From the NCBI GenBank assembly GCA_021234155.1, contig JAJEKV010000094.1, forward strand, positions 173,779-237,778: a stretch of 64,000 nucleotides of DNA, written 5' to 3'. Both the position numbers and the translations under genes were made by a program. Below the pieces are notes generated by a model, which did not search any database, had not been told where the DNA came from, and saw only the letters and a program-made list of their open reading frames with translations. Below are positions 35,725-46,690 of the stretch, piece after piece (within the stretch, counting starts at the first letter, position 1; the number at the start of each line of letters is the position of its first letter). The stretch comes from Isoetes taiwanensis. Taxonomy: Eukaryota > Streptophyta > Lycopodiopsida > Isoetales > Isoetaceae.

Positions 35725-36078
35725 CTATAGATCACTAAAGAACCAAGCTGGCCGGAGATCAAAGAAACTTGTCCAGTGGAGAATAGGTTCAATTTCAAAT
35801 CTCTCAAGAACTGAAATTTGAAAAAGATTACGGTTGAATCTGTCTAGGGCAAGGTAGCCCGAGTTATAGGCCGTGATTCTTAAAGAGCCTACTCTGTCAA
35901 AACCCAAAATGCTAAGAAAATGACTGCCTATAGCTGTTCTACTAAATCCTATTCTGCTCCTAGAATTGTACGACTGAATGATAAAGCTATCTGTTGCAGC
36001 AATAGTCACATCAAAATCAGAAGGGATGTCCGGGAAACCCAGGCCCTGGAGAACAGCCTCCAAGAAGGCCTCATCCAT
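35725..36078 (-). CDS. LINE2 leader ORF of unknown function
   Basis: An open frame of 117 residues from MDEAFLEAVLQGLGFPDI to the stop just before ORF1. It lies where a leader or ORF0 would be. LINE3 has an 84-residue frame in the same relative place (36,662-36,916) with only vague similarity. No domain is recognised. It may simply be an open stretch. Confidence 0.3.
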   Translation of the reverse strand: MDEAFLEAVLQGLGFPDIPSDFDVTIAATDSFIIQSYNSRSRIGFSRTAIGSHFLSILGFDRVGSLRITAYNSGYLALDRFNRNLFQISVLERFEIEPILHWTSFFDLRPAWFFSDL

Positions 36079-36164
36079 CGAGCCTGGGATTCGCACGGAG
36101 CCCGAGGCGCCAAACTAAGCGTGTAACGTTCATCCCCTCCCCCACATACAATACTACTCAACAG

Positions 36165-36446
36165 AATACAACAGATGAAAGCATAAATACCTTTTGATGT
36201 CCCCGTTGTTGGTACCTTCATTCCAACGAGTTGCGAATTCACAGGCATCACCAACACCCCTAAATCTCACTCCATCATACTTGAGCTGCTCTCTAGTGAA
36301 TGCCCTCTTACGAACTGCCCCTTGTCCATTGTGCTCTCCCTTACCATGGGCTGTCCCATAGAAATTCCATACTATTTCCTTCCCTAACTCATTGTGATAT
36401 CTTGGCAGGAAATAGAATGGCCGGGCAGATTTGAATTGGCTAGAAC
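36165..36446 (-). pseudogene. HGKG-family (probably transposase-derived) protein, second part of a split gene
   Basis: Minus strand: SSQFKSARPFYFLPRYHNE, then FYGTAHGKGEHNGQGAVRKR and TREQLKYDG...ACEFATRW. This is the continuation of the fragment at 45,666-45,880; LINE3 sits between them with the duplicated site attggctagaac. The family (S-D-G-C-x-x-QFKS and HGKG-DG motifs) is widespread in seedless plants and fungi as uncharacterised, probably transposon-encoded protein. A catalytic role is not proven. After NGDIKR a GT-containing border or element edge follows, and LINE2 starts just downstream. Confidence 0.7.
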
Positions 36447-36661
36447 GGGGCTTATAGAAAAAATTTGGGGGAAAATGCAAGGAGCGCCTAAAATCTTTAT
36501 TTCTTTGTCTTTTACCTCCAAAAGTAGTTTAAACTACTTTCTTGGCAATTTTTGCTGAAGAACTCTCGATCCCATCTGATCGACTCCCGAATTCCTTTGG
36601 ATCGTGAGCTAGCCTTGTAGAGGCTAGCATTCCTTTGTGATTAGAATGCAAAGATCTACCT

Positions 36662-36916
36662 ATGGATACCAAAATTTTTGCAATTCTGAAACAGGAAGGC
36701 AGATTATCTTGTGATTTTCTGTTTGGTCTATCCTCTGATCTCTGGAATTCTCTCATTATCAGGGGTCTTTTTCCTCATCAAAATTTCCAATTTGAATGCT
36801 CTTTTGTTCCGGGATGTGAAGAATTTGAGATACAAATTATTGATTCTTGGCTGGAGGAATTCATTGGTACCAAAAACATTGAGGCTTCAGCAATTATTCG
36901 AGCATACTCTGAGTAG
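36662..36916 (+). CDS. LINE3 leader ORF, unknown
   Basis: 84 residues beginning MDTKIFAILKQEGRLSCDF and rich in acidic and aromatic residues. It is in the leader, 500 bases before ORF1. No known domain. It could be an ORF0-like product or chance. Confidence 0.25.
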   Translation: MDTKIFAILKQEGRLSCDFLFGLSSDLWNSLIIRGLFPHQNFQFECSFVPGCEEFEIQIIDSWLEEFIGTKNIEASAIIRAYSE

Positions 36917-37411
36917 TTGGACACAAAGATCACAATCAAATTGTTTTCGGAAACAGAATTGGGAGATTTCTCATCAAATTAGAGAAATAGTTTGTGATCA
37001 TAAAATCTTTTCTGGCAATGATGGCTTTGAGGGGTTCTCTCACTCATCTCTTTAATAGATAGCCATTTTGTGTCTCTTTCATATCACTTTCTGTTCCAAT
37101 TTCCCTCTTTTCTTCATAATTTCCTTTCTCTGCGTTATTTCTCCCCTTTGTTGCTTTCTCCTGAGCCTTTTCAATGGAAAATAAAAATTCTATTAGCCCT
37201 AAATTTCTTCATCTGCTCCACTCTTTCTCAGCTCACGCTGCGAGGAGGACCGATTCGTCACTCTCCACAAGTTAAGCTCATTTCACAAAAATCCCAATGA
37301 TTTCATACTCTTTGGCAATTTCGCTTAACTTTCTGGGGTGAAATTCGGGCAATGGATCCAAAGACTTATAAAACTCGGGCCCTGGGATAACTTCTCAAAA
37401 GATCCGGGCAT

Positions 37412-40049
37412 GTGGGGTCGATTCCATTACTCGATCCGGTCTCACAAGTACCCTCGCCATATGGAGTTCCAAAACCTAATGCAGAAATCCAGCCTGATGA
37501 CACCTATGATGCTGCCTTAAAGGAGCTTCGACCGATAGAGGGAAGCAAGCAAAAATTGTACCATGGTATTTCCCTTGATATCCCATCTGTTCATTCAAAA
37601 ATGTCCACTCTTAGAGATTCAGCTGTTCTTATTAAAGTCACAAGATCTGGGATTCAACTTGACAAGTTATGGTCTTTTTGCCTCAATTTACAAAAAGGAG
37701 TTCTTATCAATGCCATGTACTGGTTGAACTTTCCATTCATTATGGTTGAATGTGGCTCACAAAGAACTGCTAATTACTTTCTCAAACTTGGCTCCCTTAC
37801 CTTTGAATCAAATTATCTGGCCTTTTTAAAATGGGACCCTAAATTAAACACTGAAGACATGGAAAATTTCTGTGTAGCATCTACTACTTTGCAAGGTTTG
37901 AATCCAATTTATTGGAATGAGGATTGTTTCAAACTTCTTTTCAATTCTATTGGGAATTACATTTGCACTGAATACTCCACTTCCAGATCCCCACCAAGAG
38001 CCTTTGTTCAGCTAGACCTATCCAAAAATATCCCAACATCTATACCCTTCTTGGATGCCTTTGGCCAAAACTCCAATCTACTATTGAGATGGGCTGGTTT
38101 ACCCCCTCAATGCCAGAGTTGCTCGAGAAGACACTTTTGGTACAGAGATTGTATCTCTGATCACACAAATACAGGCACTCAGCATCAACATAATATTGAG
38201 AAAATGATGCCTCATGACAAGGGAAACAACTTTATTGGGAATAATTCTAAGGATGCACCAAGTCCGACAAGTCAGAAACTCTACATTGACCAACCTTGAA
38301 GTCAAGACTACCAAGGTCATCATTGGACTAGAGTCAATGGCAGTGTAAGAAGAATCAGGAATAATCAAATGAAGAAATCAGAGGGTGCAAATAGCCACAT
38401 ACACCATTCCAATAAATTCTTACCTCATCAGAACTCAAGCTTTGACTATGCATCTCATTCAGGTATCAAAGTGTTGCAGAATTTTGAAAGAAATAAAGAT
38501 AAGGGAAAGGCACCTGTGCAGGTCAATGAGTCAAATACAGAGAAATTGCATAACATGTTAAATCTGGTGATGGATTCCCATAATTTCTCGGACCATTTGG
38601 CTCACTCTAAAGTAAAAGGTGTTCCACTAATTAATAAAAAGTCATACACTAAAACCCGACCATTATACGAAAATTTGTGACCAAATTCTAGGGTGAAAGC
38701 ATGCTAGGGTGTACCATCTAAAAGTACCTATTTAGGTAGTACAAAAAAGAAAAGAACCTGGGAACTTGCAAAAATGCCTAATAAACAATAAGTTTGAGAG
38801 TTAATTCATTTATTTTAGTCATTAGTAGTATTGTTATCCTCTAGTACTATAGATTGACATGCTATTGACCTTCAATTCAAAAAATTTTCGATTGATTTTA
38901 ATGGAAAGAAAAAAGTACCGGTTTTAAAAGTGTAGGTACTTTTGAGGGTTCCATTACAAGTAGCATGCTTTTACCCTCTAGCAGATAAGTATTCAGTTGG
39001 AAAGGTTAAATCTAAGGAGACATTACAATCTTCAAGGAAAGTCCTACAGGAAGTCCCAGCAAATCTGCTTAATTGCAGATCTGAAGATAATGGTCAACCT
39101 AAGGGCATATGTTTGTCTTCTACAACAACTACAAATCATGTAGCTGCCTCAAACCTACCACCATCAAGTCAACCCTCAAATGCAGATCAACCTATCATAC
39201 AACCTTCTCTTCAGGTTGAACATTCAAATGATAATGAGAACTCCATCATTGACAAGGTTCACTGCTCGAACAAATACCAGGTACTTGCTAGCTTAAATGT
39301 TGATCAAGAATTAGATAATTTATTGAGTAATAAAGCAGATAAGCTATGCCAGGAAGATGTTCATCTTCCCCCTCATCTTCCCCCTCAAGAAGCTGCCACT
39401 ACCATTATTCAGCCATCTATTGTTCCCCTAATTGATTTATCCAAGATGTCCCCTCCAAAACCTTGTTGCTCATCATCAATTTCAAAGGAAATTGAGGACC
39501 AATTAGCAAGTCTGCAAGATGGTTTATTGGCTGCTAACAGCAGGGAAATGTGGTCTGATCATGAGGTAGTGCAAGAGACAGTTGCAGAGGTTGATGTTGT
39601 TCAGGAAACAACTGCTCAAAACATGGATACAGATCCAGGAATTTTCAAAGACTCTCACTGCTCGGATGCTCAAATCCTGGAAACTCCAAATGAATGCAGC
39701 AAAGAAGACACCCCAGAGAGGCAAGTTCCCCTTTTCCTTAACTTAAATGACTTGGACCCTAAGGAGGATAATTTAAATTTATTTGAGTTTATTCCTGGGG
39801 GTTGCTCAGATAATGATAATGAAAGTGACAAGGAAAATTGGGGAAATGAGAGTTTTCTGTCTTCTAATCCTGTTATCAAAAAGTCTAAGGGTGCTCTTAA
39901 AATTAAAAAGAAGAAGAAAGCCTCTGTCAAACCAAATATCTTATCTTATCTGCACAAAACTCCAGCTGAGAATACTAGAAGCAAAAAGAACAGGAAATTC
40001 AGGTAATAAAGGCAAACTTCTAGATACCTTCCTAGGTTCTGGTTTCTAA
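37412..40049 (+). pseudogene. LINE3 ORF1 (gag-like, zinc knuckle), MITE-interrupted
   Basis: The first frame (37,412-38,299) has the DUF4283-like RNA-binding part and a C-x2-C-x3-H-x5-C knuckle (CQSC...H...DC near 38,115-38,155). A second frame runs 38,369-38,680. The MITE at 38,691-38,976 then interrupts. The third frame (38,942-40,006) is acidic and ends in lysine-rich sequence. A neighbouring frame ends exactly in TAATG at 40,047, so the original stop probably lay there. At least two frame changes besides the MITE. Confidence 0.75.
38691..38976. mobile_element. 286-bp MITE in LINE3 ORF1
   Basis: The ends are inverted: GGGTGAAAGCATGCTA at the left and the complement of GGGTAAAAGCATGCTA at the right. 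Similarity continues inward (AAAAGTACCTA at both sides), with TCTA duplicated at 38,687-38,690 and 38,977-38,980. Without the element and one TCTA the LINE frame reads on through ...CDQILADKYSVGK. It has no coding capacity. The superfamily is unassigned. Confidence 0.8.
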
Positions 40050-40051
40050 TG
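40047..40051 (+). promoter_or_regulatory. TAATG overlap before LINE3 ORF2
   Basis: The TAA stop at 40,047-40,049 shares its last A with the ORF2 start ATG (40,049-40,051). It parallels the TGATG of LINE1. Confidence 0.55.
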
Positions 40052-43000
40052 AAAATAATTACCTGGAATGTTAGGGGGGCTAAAGGCCCAATACAAAGAA
40101 GAAGAATTATCTCTCAGCTCAGACAATATAAAGCTGATATAATTTTACTTCAAGAAACCAAGCTCCCTAAATTTGAAAGTTCCAGCCTATCTGAGTGGAT
40201 TTATCCAGGTTCTTCTTCTATTTGGATTGAGGCTACTGGAACTAGTGGAGGTTTGATTACAATCTGGAAAACTTTGACTCATGTCTCTTATTTCAATAGT
40301 CCTAGTAAATGTTGGCAGGCAGTGATTTTCTCTATTAATAACTCTAGCTTTGGTATCATTAATGTCTATGCTCCCACCAATCCCAAAGATAGAGAAGTTA
40401 TTTGGCCTGACATTAACACTTGGATCTCTTCTCAACCTCAAATGGACTGGGTTATTTCGGGGGACTTCAACAACACTCCAAACTGGAATATGAAATTAGG
40501 AAATAGAATAAATATGTCAACTATTGAGAGAGAAAATTGGGACACCTTTATTTCTGATACCAACCTGATCTATGTTCCATCTTCAACTGCAAATTACACC
40601 TGGTCTAACAAACAAAAAAACTCTGATAGAGTCTACTGTGCACTCGACAGGTTCTATGTTTCCAACTCTGAAACCTTTTTTGGGATAATTGCTTTGTGGT
40701 TAGTGATGAGGCTACCTCCATCTCTGATCACCAACCTCAATTCCTTCATTCAAGCCACCTTCTGAATCTTCCAAGGGAGGGGAATGTTCCCTTTAAATTT
40801 TATTGTTCTCTGTTGCAAAATGAGCACTTTTGCCATGACTTCAAGATCTACTTTAATTCTCTGCATAAGGGTCAGAACAATGACACTTTTGCTAATGGTT
40901 CTTCTAATGGTTCCCAAACTATGAAATGTTTCTACTCGAAGATAAAGCAGATTAAATCTTGGATCAAAAATTGGTCCAAATCCAATTACAATGAGAGGTC
41001 TAGACAGAAAGACAATCTTTACAGTCAAATGAGAGATCTTAGATCTCAGCTTCAAACGGATCCTCACAATATTAATCTTCAAGTTGGGGAGGAGATCTTA
41101 GAAAATAAAATTAAATCAATTGAGGAGATTGAAGCAAAGAGTTATGCCATCAAATGCAAGATCAAGTACAATAAGGAGATGGACTGTGGTAGTTCTAAAT
41201 TCTTTTACAGAACTGCTAGAAATAGATTGCTCAATAATTCCATTATTCAAGTCCAATCTGAGAATGGTACTAATATTGAGACCCCTTCAGAGACCAAGAA
41301 ATTCTTTCATGATCAATATGCTGCCTTATTCAAAGAGAGTGACACTAATGCTCAAGATCTTTCCAAAAGGAATGCTTTTCTCACTCAAATTTCTCAGATC
41401 ATACCTAATAATGACAGCCTAATGGAAGACTCCATTGCTGCCATTCCAACTGAGCAAGAAATCTATAGTGTTCTTATGAGTTTTAGTAAGGGAAAATCTC
41501 CTGGTCCAGATGGCATTCCTCCAGAGTTTTACATTCATTTCTGGGAGGTTCTAAAGCATGATATTATCAAATTGGTTCATGGTTTCTGGAAGGCTGACCA
41601 TTTGCACTCTTCCATCTCAGCTGGCTTTATCACTCTCATTCCTAAGGTTGACAAGCCTACTTTTTTCTCTGATTGGAGGCCTATCTCATTAACCAATTCC
41701 TCTTATAAATTGTGTGCCAAGATTATTGCTAACAGAGTGAAACCTTTCCTTCAAAAATGCATTGCTATCAAGCAATCTGCTTTCTTACCCAATAGATTCA
41801 TCCTGGACAACTACATTGTGGCCATGGAGGGCTTGCATTGGAATAGAATATCTTCTCAGAATTGTGTTCTTCTAAAGTTAGATTTTAAGAGAGCCTTTGA
41901 CTCTGTTAACTGGGACTTCTTAGAATTCGCTTTGAAGAGGATTGGTTTCCATCATAAAATCATCTCCTTGATATTTGGTCTTAACTCCATGGCAAATTCT
42001 GCAGTATTGATCAATGGCTCCCCTTCCACTTTCTTCAAATTAGCTCGAGGAGTCAGGCAAGGTTGCCCTCTAACGCCCTACTTATTCCTAGTTGTGGCTG
42101 AAATGCTTACTAAGGCAATTGTCTTTCATCAAAACAATGGATTTATTAAGGGTCTTGATCTTCCGTAAAATAATGGTAGCCTCATTATCTCTCAAGATGC
42201 GAGATGATACTTTTGCTTTCCTAGACTCTAATCCCCGAGAACATTGCAAAATTCCCTGAATATTATTGATTCTTTCTCTTCTGCTGCTGGAATTTATCTG
42301 AACATTGGAAAAAGCATTATTATTGGTGACTCTCCCCATGATTATCTTTGTGGCATCAAAATTCTAGATGTTATGCAAGCAACCAAGCTGTTAGGTATGC
42401 CTTTATCTCTCAATCCTAGTATTAAAGTTCTCTGGGACCCTATCATTCAGAGAATTAGAAAAAAACTAAATTTCTTCGTAAACACTCTTCTCTCGGTTTG
42501 GAAGAACCTTAATTGCAAACTCGCTTTGTCACCTTCCCATATTTACTTCTCCTCTCCGCCTGGTGGCACCTAAATGTATCTACAATGAGCTTGAGAAGAC
42601 CATTAGAAATTTCATTTGGAAAGGCTCACATTAGGTCAATTGGGACATCATCACTCGAGCCAAAAAAATATGGTGGCCTTGGTTGTAAAGACTTATATCT
42701 TCAAGCATGTGCATTGGCTGGAAAATTTATTTGGAGAACTCTAGAGGGGAACAATTCTCAGAAGCTTCAATTTTCATCGACATCGGGCTGAATTGCTCTT
42801 ATCCCGATGGACATCCTCAATAAAGCATTCTCTGCTGAAGTCCGCCAGATTTTACATCCGTGTACCAACACATCTCCTCTTATGCAAAATATGATTAGAG
42901 CTTGGAATGTTGTCCAAAAATGCTTTGATGAGCCTAGTGTGGAAGATCACCATATGAACTCTTCTCTGTTTTGGTCTGCTGGTTTCAAAGATAGCAATGG

Positions 43001-45222
43001 GAATACTCTGGCTTTGAGACATCCCAAAATCTATAAAAAATGGCTTCATCATAGCATCACACATATCAAGAATTTATATTCTAATGGGCATCTCATTTCA
43101 TGGACCAATTTGAGGAGACTAATTCATGGCACTTCCAGTGATAAATCTGTCTACTTTCATTTCAGGAATATCCTCAGCAATAATCTTAATTTAGCTGAAA
43201 GTGGCACTGGTCTGCTGTGGAATATAAATGGGATCAACAAGTACAAAGTTAGCAAAGTCTATGCTCGACTGAATAATAAGATAACTCATGTAAAAGCCAG
43301 GACAAAGTGGTCTTTAATAGAAGATGAATGCCATAGTTTATTTAGTAACACATGGAATTCCTATTGTCCTCCTAAAGTAAATTACTTTGTCTGGTTGATT
43401 GCTCAAAAAAGTCTCCCAAATCTTCTGTCCTTGTCTAAGAGAAATTCTGCTATTAGGCCTACATGTCTTTCCAATTGCTCCAGTGATGAATCCATGCAGC
43501 ATATTTTTGAATGTCCTAAGCTTCTTCCCCTGCAACATTCCGCTATGCTATGACATCTTGCATATTTCCACAAGGTCACCAGCATGGATGCACAACGTCT
43601 TCCCCCGAGGGCTTTGTTATTGACACAAGAGCCACAACGACTGAAGAGGGTATGGCAGGAGCACTGTCAGGGGTGGTTCGCAACGTGGTCTATAGACTAC
43701 CAGCAGATTGTGGCTATGCCTGATGCCCAGGGATGCACATCTGAATGAGCGCTTTGCCACCACTCTGTGGGATGCAGCCACTCGTGCAAAGCCTAAAACA
43801 GAGCACTACCACACGCAAGTTAATCCAACACTGGAACATGGCCCACACCAGTACTTGAAAGCGCATATATCTATGAAGAAACGGAGAGCTATTGCCTCCG
43901 TGAGGACGGGGTCCCATCATCTCAGAATTGAAACAGGTCGTTGGACTACAGATGGAGGGCAGAGAATCCCCCGGCATGAGAGAATATGCCAGTGTTGCCA
44001 CATGCGGACAGTAGAGGATGAGCACCATGCTCTGCAAGAGTGTCCGGCATATACGCATATCCGAGCAACACATGCTGATCTTAGATGCTCTGAGGCACCG
44101 CTGCATCAATTGCTGGCATCGCCAATGGTTGCACGTCTTGCGTCCTACATTTTGCAAGTCTCTACCGTCAGAGAATCCCTTACAGGACAAGGGATCTGAG
44201 AGCCTACTACCAGGGTTTTTCCTCCCATGTGGGGGTTTTTTCATCCCAGTAGTAGGGACACATTGTATAGTAGCATTTGTCTTTTTGGTGTGGTTTTATC
44301 TGCTTTGTGTACTGCATGTACCGTCTCATAGGTCAAGTTTGGCCTCCGCGGACGTTAAAATATACTTCCTTCCTTCCTTCCTTCCTTCATTTTTGGTCTT
44401 GGTTCTATAGTAAATTTGGCAATCACTTCTGTGTGCATAATCAATTTAACTTGTTAAAATGCATTCAGAATAATGATGCCTTCAAGAACACTATCATGTT
44501 TACTGCTCTATGGAACATTTGGAAAGCAAGGAATAGGATTGTGCATGGCCATAAGAATTTCTCTACATTCTGGATTAAAATGCATTTCCAACTGGATCTA
44601 GAAGCTTTTGTTACTGCTCACAAAAGTAAATTTGCAGATTCTTATGACAGGAAATGGGATGCAATTGGTAAATTTATAGGTGGCTTTAACATCTTTGTTT
44701 CAGATCTTCATGTCATTAATTCTAATGCCCCTTTTTCTGATGTCATTGATAGAGTATCTGGAATTTCTCAAGGGTGAAGGCAGGAGCAAATTTGACACAA
44801 TGTTAAGCTATCATGAAGCTACCTTGTATTGCAACAACACAGGTGTCACAGATCTTGAGCCTCCAGGGCCTAATGCATCAGCAGATGAAGTGAAACTCTA
44901 CCAGGTCAGAATTAACAGTAATGAAAGCACTTGGGCAAAGATATATTGTAGAGAGGTCGTACAGATGTACTGTATCTTCAACTTCCTGTTCATGTACCAC
45001 TATTCTTTGACTGATAGGCATCTCAGCAGATACAGGGAATTATACTATTCTCATAAGATGTTGGCTGACTTGTATGGTACACTGCTACTGCTGATGGGAA
45101 AAGAGGATATTCATTCCCTGCTGATGGAGAATGGATCAGAATTCAACAGTTATAAGTTTGGTACAGATAAAGGCTTCTATTGGGTATACAACTCCATATT
45201 TGACCAGATAATGCAGAAATGA
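40049..45222 (+). pseudogene. LINE3 ORF2 (endonuclease, RT, zinc finger, C-terminal extension), broken
   Basis: The endonuclease begins KIITWNVRGAKGP, with LLQETKL, NVYAPTNP, SGDFNNTPNW and SDHQPQF; a lost T in a run near 40,680 shifts the frame. The RT has GKSPGPDGIPPEFY, ISLTNSSYK, LDFKRAFDSVNW and RQGCPLTPYL, then a stop near 42,168. Where FADD/YADD should follow the text is MRDDTF (about 42,198), so the catalytic box is altered. Next come frames to 43,520 with the zinc finger CPPKVNYFVWL...C..C...HIFECP, a nested insertion (43,520-44,389), and NTIMFTALWNIWKARNRIVH. A C-terminal extension (YLEFLKGEG...CREVVQMYC...ADLYGTLLL) runs to 45,222 and recurs at 2,463-2,940. Confidence 0.8.
43520..44389 (+). 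mobile_element. 5'-truncated retroelement fragment with (CTTC)n tail, nested in LINE3
   Basis: It splits LINE3 ORF2 between HIFECP and FWSWFYSKFG. A 163-residue frame (43,708-44,199) contains RTGSHHLRIETGRW and the zinc finger RICQCC...VEDEHHALQECPAY-HIR, the C-terminal finger of another non-LTR lineage (compare 47,110-47,300). Its end is a CTTC repeat (44,365-44,388). It is visibly more GC-rich than LINE3. The exact left edge and target duplication are uncertain. Confidence 0.7.
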
Positions 45223-45665
45223 GCTACCACAGCCAAAACAATCACTCCAAGCTTCACGCTTTCACTTTCTCCTTTACATCCAAATTCCTGTCACATAGTC
45301 ATCTGCTAATGCTCAATACTTTATCTAGTGCTTGTTTAACTTCATGCTCTAGCATTTTGCTTGGCTTTTTGTTCATGCAGGTTTATGGACTTTGCTCACA
45401 GCAGGGATTTGTGATTTTGCTCCACCATATAGGGCAAGATACTTCATATATTTACCTTGTTACTCAAACCTCGTGAAGCTGGTGCTAAGTTCTTTTTCAT
45501 AAACTTGAGGATACATATTATTATTTTCTCTTCATAAACTTGTTTAACTTTTGTTTAACTTTGGTGGCTGATAATGTGGATTTTTCCCACATGTCACAAC
45601 ATTGTATGGCTTTAATTAATTAATGGAAAAAACACCTCTTACTCTCAAAAAAGAAAAAAAAAAGG

Positions 45666-46690
45666 ATTGGCTAGAACAACCATCTGATCAAACTATATGC
45701 CTGGAGAATTCTACTCCATTTGATACCAGCCATGGATTGTGCTTTCTAAGACAATGCTGCACAAAAAGAGTGTCATGAATCTTATCATCACTTAAGTAAA
45801 AATGGGTTTCCTTCAATTGCTTTCTCGATCCCGAGCTTTTGTCTATCCTATAACGATCGTGGGCGAGAATCATTATTCGGTCATTGTGCCAGTGCTAGCT
45901 CTGAACCTCCCTTTGTATTTTTTTGTGGTTTAATTCTCTGCAAAATCAATTACAGAAATAATGGTGTCATCTTGAATATTATCTAGAGAACTCCTGAATT
46001 GGTTCTTTTTTTCTTTTTTTCCCTTTGCCCATTGAGGTCTGGTTCTTTTTGTCCCTTTGCCCATTGAGGTAGCTTTCGTGGATGTGTCCCACCAGCTACC
46101 TTAGCTTTCTTACTTTTGTTTCCCTTCTTGGTGGCATTGGATCTTTTCTTTCTCACGCCACCGGTACTCCCTGTAGAATACGGGTCCAAGAACTCCACCA
46201 AAGATCTTCTGTCTCCACTAGAATCATGAGTAAGGTCTGCAAAGATAAAACATAAGATTAGTGTAAGTCGAACGCAGAAAAGTAGGATTCAGTGGATGCC
46301 AGCACATCTCAGCATGTCGCAGCATGCAATAAAGAGAGTTTTACCTTTTCAAACGTTTTCCATTCAAGCAAGAACTCATGATCCTCTCTTTCTCTTGAAC
46401 ATATAGGAAGACTTTTTATGTCACAGCTCTGACATTTTTGCATCAAGCAATCATGTTTATACCATTCTTCACCCTCGCTCTTGTTGCAAACCACACCCTC
46501 CAGAGCTCGTTGTTTGAGTCACATGTATATTGGCTGGCCAGACACCTCTCAACAGGTCCACAAATATGAAATCCAATTTTCGCTGACCTTAAAGCATTCA
46601 GGCCTATTCTGGCATACTCCAACTTCATATGGTATATGCAACAACAGGTTTCCCTTTTTGATACTTTCTTTACATAAAGAAGCTTCAACT
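45666..46690 (-). pseudogene. HGKG-family protein, first part of a gene split by LINE3
   Basis: Minus strand, N to C. A Cys-rich block, CQSCDIKSLPICSRE...EWKTF, lies at about 46,440-46,330, following HMKLEYARIGLNALR at about 46,620. Then comes KETHFYLSDDKIHDTLFVQHCLRKH (45,810-45,750 region) and the S-D-G-C-S-S-Q motif at the LINE3 insertion point, preceded by TGA where TGG is expected (the Trp of the usual V-W-S-D-G). The continuation is at 36,446-36,165. Stops and frame changes show it was already decayed or has decayed since. Confidence 0.65.

Larger units (their letters stand above)
32950..36150 (-). mobile_element. LINE2: internally deleted L1-type element
   Basis: A minus-strand relative of LINE1. 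It has a 5' leader (from about 36,150), the ORF1 N-terminus, then RT, zinc finger and the WIKFFGP...CFCG block, which ends at about 33,088. No poly-A tail is visible, and the 3' side meets the hairpin-family terminus at 32,946, so the tail is probably lost. Compared with LINE1, about 3.2 kb (most of ORF1, the endonuclease and the first RT part) is missing. Both outer limits are approximate. Confidence 0.7.
36447..45665 (+). mobile_element. LINE3: near full-length non-LTR retrotransposon with 12-bp target duplication
   Basis: A plus-strand element of 9.2 kb including two later insertions. Its flanks are attggctagaac at 36,435-36,446 and 45,666-45,677. It ends in an A-rich tail (45,640-45,663). 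Order: a leader of about 1 kb with a small ORF, ORF1 (37,412-40,049) interrupted by a MITE, and ORF2 from 40,049 with endonuclease, RT, zinc finger and a C-terminal extension. The target is a minus-strand HGKG-family gene whose two halves flank the element. Frameshifts, stops and loss of the RT catalytic box show it is dead. Confidence 0.9.

Noticed and set aside
33333-36154. catacaatac at 33,333-33,342 and 36,145-36,154 looked like a target duplication of LINE2
   Set aside because: The left copy lies inside sequence that LINE1 also encodes (IIKQ-YD--WI-C), so it is part of the element and the match is chance.
33088-36164. Idea that LINE2 lies in an intron of the HGKG gene, with the WIKFFGP segment as its next exon
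   Set aside because: The WIKFFGP segment occurs at the same relative position in LINE1, so it belongs to the LINE family and not to the host gene.
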